This document shows positions 55,799 through 62,500 of a stretch of 62,500 nucleotides of DNA, piece after piece. Source of the DNA: Sporosarcina sp. FSL K6-1508 (lineage in GTDB: Bacteria; Bacillota; Bacilli; Bacillales_A; Planococcaceae); assembly GCF_038007465.1 (NCBI RefSeq), contig NZ_JBBOXF010000001.1:1430001-1492500 (forward strand), given 5' to 3'. The position numbers and the translations under genes were made by a program. Under the pieces are notes generated by a model, which made no database searches, was not told where the DNA came from, and worked only from the letters and a program-made list of their open reading frames with translations. Positions within the stretch are counted from its first letter, which is position 1; each line of letters starts with the position of its first letter.

Positions 55799-55828
55799 GG
55801 GGCTCCTACCGGGGGCCTTTTCTTTATT
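55799..55828 (+). terminator. Probable terminator after nadE
   Basis: Hairpin GGCTCC-TACC-GGGGGCC followed by TTTTCTTT. Confidence 0.55.
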
Positions 55829-56032
55829 TAATGAAACTATAACGTTTTTTGTCTGTGGAAAAACTGCGAGAGGGAAAATTTCAAGTCCAGACACAAATAC
55901 CTTGGTGCTTGTCCTTTTGTTTTTTTCATTATTACACCTGAGTTGTGTGAAAATTAGATATCCTGTATTATGAGGGTATGTTTTGTTAATTTTCGGATAA
56001 GTTGAGTGTACTATACAATTGGGGGAACTGAA

Positions 56033-56983
56033 ATGATATATAAAGAGATGATTGAAAAAGTATTAACAAATATTGAAAAAGTAATGATCGGGAAAAGAAA
56101 TATCGCCGAATTGAGTGTGACCGCGCTTCTGGCCCGAGGACATGTTTTGCTTGAAGATGTACCGGGTGTTGGAAAAACAATGATGGTAAAAGCATTAGCC
56201 AAGTCAATTGGAGCAGACTTTAAGCGCATCCAATTTACACCTGACTTGCTTCCGTCGGATGTTTTAGGCGTATCGATTTACAATCCAAAAGAGATGGAGT
56301 TTGAATTTAGACCAGGGCCAATTATGGGGAATATAATCTTGGCCGATGAAATAAATAGAACTTCACCTAAAACTCAATCCTCTCTACTGGAAGGGATGGA
56401 AGAGTCCTCAGTAACGATTGATGGAGAGACCATGCAGATACCCCAGCCGTTTTTTGTCATGGCGACACAAAACCCGATTGAATATGAAGGGACATATCCT
56501 TTACCCGAGGCACAGCTGGATCGATTTTTATTCAAGCTGAAAATGGGCTATCCAACAAAGGCTGAAGAGATCGAAGTGTTAAATCGCGCTGAAAAAGCGG
56601 TGCCTATTGATAATTTAGAAACAGCTATCTCACTTGCTGATTTAATAGAACTGCAGGGCGCTGTAACCAATGTTTTGGTCGACGATACCATAAAGTCCTA
56701 TATCGTTGAATGTGCCATGCAGACGCGCGATAATCCATATGTCTATTTAGGTGTAAGTCCCCGTGGATCACTTGCGCTTATGAAAGCGTGTCAGGCGTAC
56801 GCTATGATAAAAGGCAGAGCCTATGTCACGCCTGATGATGTCCAGTATTTAGCCCCATTTGTTTTTGGCCACCGTATGATCCTTAGGCCTGAAGCGAAAT
56901 ATGAGGGGATTTCCACTTCGGAAATTGTGGATCGAATTTTGACAAAGGTACGTGTCCCTGTAGACAGGGTTCCATTGAAATGA
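56033..56983 (+). CDS. MoxR-family AAA+ ATPase (YeaC-type)
   Basis: 316 aa. Walker A DVPGVGKT is near 45, Walker B IILADEINR near 105, sensor MATQNPIEYEGTYPLPEAQLDRF near 145, then a lid domain with SPRGSLALMKACQAYA. MoxR ATPases act as chaperones, often for von Willebrand factor proteins. ATG 56033 follows GGGGG. First gene of a coupled operon with DUF58 and transglutaminase genes, as B. subtilis yeaC-yeaD-yebA. Confidence 0.92.
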   Translation: MIYKEMIEKVLTNIEKVMIGKRNIAELSVTALLARGHVLLEDVPGVGKTMMVKALAKSIGADFKRIQFTPDLLPSDVLGVSIYNPKEMEFEFRPGPIMGNIILADEINRTSPKTQSSLLEGMEESSVTIDGETMQIPQPFFVMATQNPIEYEGTYPLPEAQLDRFLFKLKMGYPTKAEEIEVLNRAEKAVPIDNLETAISLADLIELQGAVTNVLVDDTIKSYIVECAMQTRDNPYVYLGVSPRGSLALMKACQAYAMIKGRAYVTPDDVQYLAPFVFGHRMILRPEAKYEGISTSEIVDRILTKVRVPVDRVPLK

Positions 56984-58194
56984 GAACTGTAAAAAAAATG
57001 GCCGATATGTCGGGCCGATTACTATTTGTGTTGTTCGTTTTGATTTCTGCGTTTGTGTTTGCAATGTTTCAAGGCGGTATTGTAAGTTGGACAGTTTTTT
57101 ATATCATTTTACCGTTCATAATCTACTCGCTATTATTGTTTTTCTATCCAATGTCAGAACTGACCGTGAAACGTACCATTCGGACGCCTCAAGTGCAAAA
57201 TGGGGAGAAGTTAATAGTTTCTTTATCAATAAAACGTAAAAGTCGCTTTCCCTTACTTTATACGGTAGTGAGTGAGAATTGGGCAGATCGCGAAATCGCC
57301 ATTATGGGAGGCGAAAAATTAAAGCGCTTATTTATCTTTGGATTCCGCAAAGAATTTGAGTGGGAATATGAAATTGAAAAGATGCCACGGGGCGAGCATA
57401 TACTCCAGGGAGTGATGGTTGAAGTATCTGATTTTTTCGGCTGGCTACGGAAAACGAAATTTATCGAATCAAAGCATACAATTCTGGTGTTTCCAAAAAC
57501 AACAGGTATTCACTATGTGCCATTCGACACCCAATATGATCAAGGTGTGATGGCTTCTCCATTGAGTATCGTCAAAGATACGACAATGGCAACGGGAGTG
57601 CGGAATTATCAGTCGGGAGACCGAGTGTCTTGGATTCATTGGAAGTCATTTGCCAGAACGCAGACATTGATGACAAAAGAGTTCGAGGATAGAAGATCGC
57701 AAGAATTATTTCTAATTTTGGATGGCAGAGCGGCACCGCTTTTTGAGGAACTAGTAGAACTTACCGCTTCTATTGTAAAAGAAGCTTCAAGTCATCAAGC
57801 AGGTCTTGCATTAATGACAACTGGTCCAGAACCTTCTTTATTTCCGTTTATCCAATCAGAAGAGCAACTTCATAGGTCGCTAGTTCACTTGGCGAAAATT
57901 AAGCCCGCTGGAAAAGAGGTTGCAGACTCGCTCGCTGATTTTGGAAGCACACTTCACCACGGGGGAAGCATTGTTTTGATCACTGGAAACCCGGATGGGC
58001 TCTTCATACAGTCGGTACTGCGCAGTGTGAAGAATGTTGAGTCTATCATTTGCATGGTTGTCGTAAAACGAGATGATCCTAACCTAAAAAGGATTGAAGA
58101 CGATATTCGATTGGCAAAATCAAAGGGAATTACTGTTCATTTACTAAGCAGGGAACAGTTTACGGACGCATTTAAAGAGGTGGCTCGACTATGA
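56980..58194 (+). CDS. DUF58 domain protein (YeaD-type)
   Basis: 404 aa. Two N-terminal membrane helices (about 10-55) are followed by a beta domain and a DUF58/vWA-like part with the family signature YQSGDRVSWIHWKSFARTQ near 208 and LILDGRAAPLFEELVEL. It overlaps the MoxR gene by 4 bp and the transglutaminase gene by 4 bp. Thought to work with MoxR and the transglutaminase in cell-surface assembly; the exact role is unknown. Confidence 0.9.
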   Translation: MRTVKKMADMSGRLLFVLFVLISAFVFAMFQGGIVSWTVFYIILPFIIYSLLLFFYPMSELTVKRTIRTPQVQNGEKLIVSLSIKRKSRFPLLYTVVSENWADREIAIMGGEKLKRLFIFGFRKEFEWEYEIEKMPRGEHILQGVMVEVSDFFGWLRKTKFIESKHTILVFPKTTGIHYVPFDTQYDQGVMASPLSIVKDTTMATGVRNYQSGDRVSWIHWKSFARTQTLMTKEFEDRRSQELFLILDGRAAPLFEELVELTASIVKEASSHQAGLALMTTGPEPSLFPFIQSEEQLHRSLVHLAKIKPAGKEVADSLADFGSTLHHGGSIVLITGNPDGLFIQSVLRSVKNVESIICMVVVKRDDPNLKRIEDDIRLAKSKGITVHLLSREQFTDAFKEVARL

Positions 58195-60392
58195 GTGGTA
58201 CACGAATTGACAGACGACTTCTGCTGATCCTGTATATACTGGCATTTATTCTTTTAAGAGAATGGCTCATTCCGGTTATTAAATTGACCAATTCGGATCA
58301 TTTAACACTGTTCTTATTATTTGTTGCTTTGTCATTTATATTCGCGTTAATTAGAGCGAAGTGGTGGATAGTCGTCCCTGTAAAAGTATTTTACATTGTA
58401 GCAGTAACGCATTATGTGTTTTTGGGAAAGGTACTGTTTACACGGGAAACGTTCACATACTTATTAAATGACTTTATATCAAATGCATCAATTATTATTA
58501 ATGGTGACTGGGAAGGTATCACAAATCCATTCAGGACAGTACTGTTTTTCTCACTACTGTGGATGACGACCTATCTGGTCCGTCATTGGATAGAAGTAAG
58601 AAAAAGTATTTTGTTATTTTATATTATGACGATTCTATTTATAGCATTCATCGATACTTTTGGCGGATATGTCGCAGGTGGTGCGATCTTCAGAATTATG
58701 GTGACGGGGTTATTATTACTAGGCTTGCTTGCAATTACTAGGCTTGCGGAAAAGCACAATACACCTATTTCAACAGGTGCATGCCTGGCGATATCTGTGC
58801 CGTTGCTTTTCACTGTCGTTGTGAGTGGGACTCTTGCAAACTTGCTGCCTAAACAAGATCCCATTTGGCCGGATCCACTTCCTTATTTCGAATCAATTAT
58901 ACAAGTGAACGGGGAGGGTACAGGCGCTGGTACTGGGCTTTCAAAGAGTGGATATGATTCGGATGATACCTCATTAGGCGGTTCGTTCGTCCAGGATTCA
59001 ACACTAGTTATCGAAGCAAAAGTCGAAAGTAAACAATATTGGAAAATTGAAACGAAAAACACATATACGTCAAAAGGATGGGAACAGGTATCATTTGATG
59101 ATACCTCGACTAGCTATACTACGGGGATGGAGTTGTGGGAAAGTGAAAAAAATGTAGATGCAGAAGCGGCATCTCAACAGCTTGCAGAATTGCAAGTGTC
59201 AGAAAAATTCCCGTTCATCGTTTATCCTTACGGTATTAGTAAAGTAAACACACCAAAGGATGTTGTTTTACAACATTCAGAGGCATCCGGAAAATACAGC
59301 ACGAAATTCGGGGACGTCGAGGTTATTCTAGATTCGTATGAAATTGAATTTATGGAGCCCGACTACAGTTTAAAGGAGTTACGGGCTACACGAATGGAAG
59401 ACTTTTCAACAGTTGAAGAGGATCTCGCCCAGTACTTGCAACTTCCTGAACAATTACCTGAGCGAGTACAAGAACTTGCGAAATCTATATCAGGAGATCA
59501 TGAAAGTGTTTACGAAAAGACAAAGGCAATTGAAAATTATTTCGGAAGAAATGGTTTCGTTTACACGCAGCAAGGTGTTGCCATTCCAAAGGCGGAGGAT
59601 GATTATGTAGATCAATTCCTCTTCGATACTAAAAAGGGTTACTGTGATAACTTCTCCACATCTATGGTTGTAATGTTGCGATCGATAGGTATTCCAGCAC
59701 GTTGGGTGAAAGGCTTCGCTCCAGGAGAATTTGAGCTAAATGATGCGGGCGAGAAAGTATATCAAATTACGAACAATGAAGCGCACTCGTGGGTTGAAGC
59801 ATATATGCCTGGGATAGGCTGGATGCCATATGAGCCGACGATTGGTTTCAGTAACTTGACAGACGTTGATTATGATATCGAGTCGGACCATAATGATCCA
59901 AAAGCTCCAGAAGTGAAAAAACCAGAAAAACCGAAGAATGAGCAAGCTGAAAAACCGGTTAAATCGGAAAAGAGTTTTAAAAATCGGACGTTTTTCAAAT
60001 CTATTGGTACTTGGATTGAAGGCAATAAATGGGTAATAGGGATAGTGGGATTCATACTAATCTTTGTCGGTTGGCGACTATTCGCCAGTAGAACAAAATG
60101 GCTACCCAAAGTGCTTATCTATACCCACCGCTCTAAACAAAATGACTGGGCCACATTTACAAGGCGCTATAGGAGTTTATTGAAGCAACTTGACCGTTTT
60201 GGTCTGAAGCGCGCGAGCGGTATGACACTATCTGATTATGCGGTGAACGTCGACAACCACTTTGGTGGAAATACTATGAAAGTGCTTACAACCGCATATG
60301 AAAAAGGCTTATACGGTGGGAATACAACTGATCATGAATGGGCAGGCTTGCAAGAAATGTGGGAAGATTTAATCAATAGGACTTCGGGTTGA
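58191..60392 (+). CDS. Membrane transglutaminase-like protein (TgpA/YebA-type)
   Basis: 733 aa. About six N-terminal helices (about 8-220), then an external region (about 235-615) with a transglutaminase-like domain: Cys485 in KGYCDNFSTSMVVMLRSIGI, His532 in EAHSWVEAYMPG, and YEPTIGF, where the usual Asp is Glu. A Lys/Pro/Glu-rich linker, one helix (about 608-627) and a cytoplasmic DUF4129-like tail follow. Last gene of the MoxR operon. Confidence 0.9.
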   Translation: MSGTRIDRRLLLILYILAFILLREWLIPVIKLTNSDHLTLFLLFVALSFIFALIRAKWWIVVPVKVFYIVAVTHYVFLGKVLFTRETFTYLLNDFISNASIIINGDWEGITNPFRTVLFFSLLWMTTYLVRHWIEVRKSILLFYIMTILFIAFIDTFGGYVAGGAIFRIMVTGLLLLGLLAITRLAEKHNTPISTGACLAISVPLLFTVVVSGTLANLLPKQDPIWPDPLPYFESIIQVNGEGTGAGTGLSKSGYDSDDTSLGGSFVQDSTLVIEAKVESKQYWKIETKNTYTSKGWEQVSFDDTSTSYTTGMELWESEKNVDAEAASQQLAELQVSEKFPFIVYPYGISKVNTPKDVVLQHSEASGKYSTKFGDVEVILDSYEIEFMEPDYSLKELRATRMEDFSTVEEDLAQYLQLPEQLPERVQELAKSISGDHESVYEKTKAIENYFGRNGFVYTQQGVAIPKAEDDYVDQFLFDTKKGYCDNFSTSMVVMLRSIGIPARWVKGFAPGEFELNDAGEKVYQITNNEAHSWVEAYMPGIGWMPYEPTIGFSNLTDVDYDIESDHNDPKAPEVKKPEKPKNEQAEKPVKSEKSFKNRTFFKSIGTWIEGNKWVIGIVGFILIFVGWRLFASRTKWLPKVLIYTHRSKQNDWATFTRRYRSLLKQLDRFGLKRASGMTLSDYAVNVDNHFGGNTMKVLTTAYEKGLYGGNTTDHEWAGLQEMWEDLINRTSG

Positions 60393-60439
60393 TTTTTGGC
60401 AATAATAGCAGTAAGATTAATAACAGAATAAGCCCAAGG

Positions 60440-60511
60440 TGCCCTCATATATATCCGATAATATGGTTCGGATGTTTCTACAAGTTACCGAAAATGACTT
60501 GACTATGAAGG
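60440..60511 (+). promoter_or_regulatory. Guanine riboswitch upstream of guaA
   Basis: Purine aptamer with P1 arms CCCTCAT / ATGAAGG, core TATA..GATAATATGG, GTTTCTAC and ACCGAAAATG, and the three-way junction GACTATG. The specificity base is C (guanine type). A terminator follows directly. Confidence 0.93.
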
Positions 60512-60546
60512 CGAATTCAGCTCTTTGTGAGCTGTTTTCGCTTTTT
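60510..60546 (+). terminator. Riboswitch terminator upstream of guaA
   Basis: Stem GCGAATTCAGCTC / GAGCTGTTTTCGC followed by T6; the expression platform of the guanine riboswitch. Confidence 0.9.
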
Positions 60547-60637
60547 TATAGATGTTGAGACGCGTGGAAAGAAAGACTTTCTGACGCGTCTTTCTCTATT
60601 TAAAAGAACCTTGGAGTAAAAGGAAGAGGTGGATCGA

Positions 60638-62191
60638 TTGTCAACAGCTCCTTTATTAGTCGAACAAGAAAAAATCGTGGTGCTTGATTACGGTAGTAAG
60701 TACAATCAATTAATTACGCGTACAATCCGTGACTTCGGTGTATATAGCGAATTACATGCACACACGACTACTGCAGAAGATATTAAGAAAATGAATGCTG
60801 TAGGAATTATTTTGTCAGGTGGCCCTGCATTTTTAGAAGATGCAGATACACTGGATATCGATCCTGAAATTTTTTCGGCAGGCATCCCCATTCTTGGTAT
60901 TTCCTTTGGCGCGCAAATTGTCGTCAAGCATTTCGGCGGGAAGATTGAAGTGTTGGCAAATCGTATTGATAGCGTAAATACAATCACTGTCGATAGAACT
61001 TCTAAGCTTTATAACGGACAAACGGAGAAACAAGATGTTTTGTTGAGCCGAGGCGGTCGTATCGTTGCAATGCCTGAAAGTTTCACAACGTTTGCAAGCG
61101 ACACGGCAAACGAAATAATGGCAATTGGAAATGATGAAAAGAATATCTATGCAGTACAATACCATCCTGAAGTACAGCAAAGCGAACATGGTAAGGATTT
61201 TCTTCGTCACTTTATCCTAGAAATATGTGGAGCAAAAGCAGATTGGACAATGGAGAGCTTCATCGACATCGAAGTTGATAAAATACGTACAACGGTCGGT
61301 GACAAAAAGGTTCTTTGTGCCCTTAGTGGTGGCGTCGATTCATCTGTTGTAGCTGCACTGATTCATCGTGCAATTGGCAATCAATTGACATGTATGTTCG
61401 TTGACCATGGCCTTTTGCGTAAAGGTGAAGTGGAAAGTGTAGTGGAAACATTTAGTAAAGACTTCAATATGAATTTCATTAAAATTGATGCACGAGAGCG
61501 CTTCTTAACTAAATTAAAGGGCATTTCCGACCCTGAGCAAAAACGAAAAATAATCGGCAATGAATTCATTCGTGTATTCGATGACGAGGCAGCTAAGCTT
61601 GACGGAATGGAATTCCTTGCACAAGGGACAATCTATGCGGATATTATCGAAAGCGGTACAGCAACTGCAGAAGTTATTAAGTCACATCATAATGTTGGTG
61701 GACTTCCTGAAGATATGGACTTTGAGCTGATTGAACCATTAACTGCTCTTTTCAAAGATGAAGTTCGCGCATTGGGAGCTGCACTCGGTCTTCCTGAAGA
61801 AATCGTAAGACGTCAACCATTCCCGGGACCTGGACTTGGAGTCCGTGTACTTGGTGAAATTACAGAAGATAAATTAAAAATTGTTCGTGAATCTGATTGG
61901 ATTTTGCGTGATGAAATCAAAATCGCCGGTCTTGACAATGCAATATGGCAATACTTCACTGTTTTGCCTGATATCAAAAGCGTTGGCGTAAAAAGCGAAA
62001 AGCGCACTTATGATTATGCAATTGGTATCCGTGCTGTTAATTCAACAGACGGCATGACGGCTGATTGGGCAAAAATTCCTTGGGATGTCCTACAAAAAAT
62101 CAGTGCACGTATTACGAAAGAAGTTCCACAAATTAACCGTGTCCTTTATGACGTAACGAGCAAGCCACCAGCAACTATTGAGTGGGAATAA
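60638..62191 (+). CDS. guaA: GMP synthetase GuaA with Ser in place of the glutaminase nucleophile Cys
   Basis: Converts XMP to GMP. 517 aa from TTG 60638, which has AGAGGTG 6 nt upstream (a GTG at 60629 overlaps that site). The N-terminal class I glutamine amidotransferase domain (about 1-200) carries ILSGGPAF and YHPEVQQSEHG. The nucleophile motif GxCxGxQ reads GISFGAQ, with Ser89 from codon TCC at 60902-60904, and the usual SHGD reads SRGG. The ATP pyrophosphatase (CALSGGVDSS) and dimerisation domains are strongly conserved, ending SKPPATIEWE. Glutamine use is probably lost, so free ammonia may be the donor. Locus matches B. subtilis guaA-pbuG. Confidence 0.95.
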   Translation: MSTAPLLVEQEKIVVLDYGSKYNQLITRTIRDFGVYSELHAHTTTAEDIKKMNAVGIILSGGPAFLEDADTLDIDPEIFSAGIPILGISFGAQIVVKHFGGKIEVLANRIDSVNTITVDRTSKLYNGQTEKQDVLLSRGGRIVAMPESFTTFASDTANEIMAIGNDEKNIYAVQYHPEVQQSEHGKDFLRHFILEICGAKADWTMESFIDIEVDKIRTTVGDKKVLCALSGGVDSSVVAALIHRAIGNQLTCMFVDHGLLRKGEVESVVETFSKDFNMNFIKIDARERFLTKLKGISDPEQKRKIIGNEFIRVFDDEAAKLDGMEFLAQGTIYADIIESGTATAEVIKSHHNVGGLPEDMDFELIEPLTALFKDEVRALGAALGLPEEIVRRQPFPGPGLGVRVLGEITEDKLKIVRESDWILRDEIKIAGLDNAIWQYFTVLPDIKSVGVKSEKRTYDYAIGIRAVNSTDGMTADWAKIPWDVLQKISARITKEVPQINRVLYDVTSKPPATIEWE

Positions 62192-62201
62192 AATAGAAGA
62201 T

Positions 62202-62268
62202 ATCGTATAAAACCGAGAATATGGCTCGGAAGTTTCTACCAGGACACCTTAAATGTTCTGACTACGAT
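62202..62268 (+). promoter_or_regulatory. Guanine riboswitch upstream of pbuG
   Basis: P1 arms ATCGTA / TACGAT, core GAATATGG, GTTTCTACC, ACCTTAAATG and junction GACTACG with the guanine-type C. Second purine riboswitch, 11 bp after the guaA stop. Confidence 0.94.
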
Positions 62269-62308
62269 TTCATTGGAGGGGGAGAACCCTTCTATTTGGA
62301 TTTGTTTG

Positions 62309-62347
62309 GAAGCATGCGACGTATAATCGCATGCTTCTTTTTATTTT
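62309..62347 (+). terminator. Riboswitch terminator upstream of pbuG
   Basis: Perfect stem GAAGCATGCGA / TCGCATGCTTC followed by TTTTTATTTT. Confidence 0.93.
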
Positions 62348-62376
62348 GAAAATCTTAATTTGAGAGGAAGGTATAC

Positions 62377-62500
62377 ATGAAAAAGTACTTTGAGTTCGAC
62401 AAACTTGGAACGAACTACCGTCGTGAGATTATCGGAGGATTGACAACATTTCTTGCAATGGCATATATCTTGATTGTCAATCCTTTAATGTTATCGCTTG
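62377..62500 (+). CDS. pbuG: Guanine/hypoxanthine permease PbuG, N-terminal part (runs off the window)
   Basis: The first 41 residues are visible: a soluble start (KKYFEFDKLGTNYRREII), then GGLTTFLAMAYILIVNP, the characteristic first helix of the NCS2/AzgA purine permease family. GAGAGGAAGG precedes ATG. It is controlled by its own guanine riboswitch and follows guaA, as in B. subtilis. Confidence 0.9.
   Translation, partial: MKKYFEFDKLGTNYRREIIGGLTTFLAMAYILIVNPLMLSL

Overview
This 62.5 kb window comes from a Gram-positive, endospore-forming member of the Bacillales. Gene order follows Bacillus subtilis closely at both ends: rrn–tRNA–tsaE–tsaB–rimI–tsaD–ydiF–rex–tatA–tatC–ydiL–groES–groEL on the left, and yeaC–yeaD–yebA–guaA–pbuG on the right. 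Moderately AT-rich DNA, many TTG starts, spore-surface genes and intergenic palindromes suggest a Planococcaceae member, perhaps Sporosarcina-like. The genus is an inference.

Layout. 1-2053: 3' part of 23S rRNA, 5S rRNA and tRNA-Asp. 2290-4913: the t6A tRNA-modification operon. 4914-5294: an intergenic cluster of five perfect DnaA boxes. 5295-12222: ABC-F protein, Rex, a Tat translocase pair, a CPBP protease and groESL under CIRCE control. 12223-23052: an accessory region with a repetitive acidic secreted protein, a decayed groEL tail, a large hybrid histidine kinase and two exported proteins (copper-amine-oxidase-like stalk domain; YcdB/SLH). 23143-28004: putative spore-surface genes (BclB-like C-terminal domain, Cys-rich coat-like protein, coiled-coil proteins). 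28197-33482: the gluconate operon gntRKPZ with a GntR operator and two cre-like sites. 33492-35856: membrane proteins and a PQQ-type beta-propeller dehydrogenase. 35857-36950: a gene-free mosaic of palindromic repeats.

36944-48610 is a methionine island. Two SAM (S-box) riboswitches control yitJ-metE on the + strand and metI-metC-(metE-like) on the - strand. Between them lie a 42-bp minisatellite and a small redox group (FMN reductase, HxlR regulator, pirin, flavin reductase). 48687-53314 carries a FetAB-like exporter, a zinc-ribbon membrane protein, ogt, an AI-2E-family transporter and a small ORF. 53484-55793 is the NAD-salvage pair pncB-nadE. 56033-60392 is a MoxR/DUF58/transglutaminase operon. 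guaA and the start of pbuG follow, each behind its own guanine riboswitch.

The strongest unusual signal is guaA. The only GMP synthetase gene here, in the conserved position, has serine where the class I glutamine amidotransferase nucleophile cysteine belongs, and further GATase motifs are degraded, while the synthetase half looks intact. Other signals worth a second look are the DnaA-box cluster, the groEL relic with a distant copy of the groEL terminator, the minisatellite open on both strands, the shared HxlR operator and the palindromic repeat mosaic.
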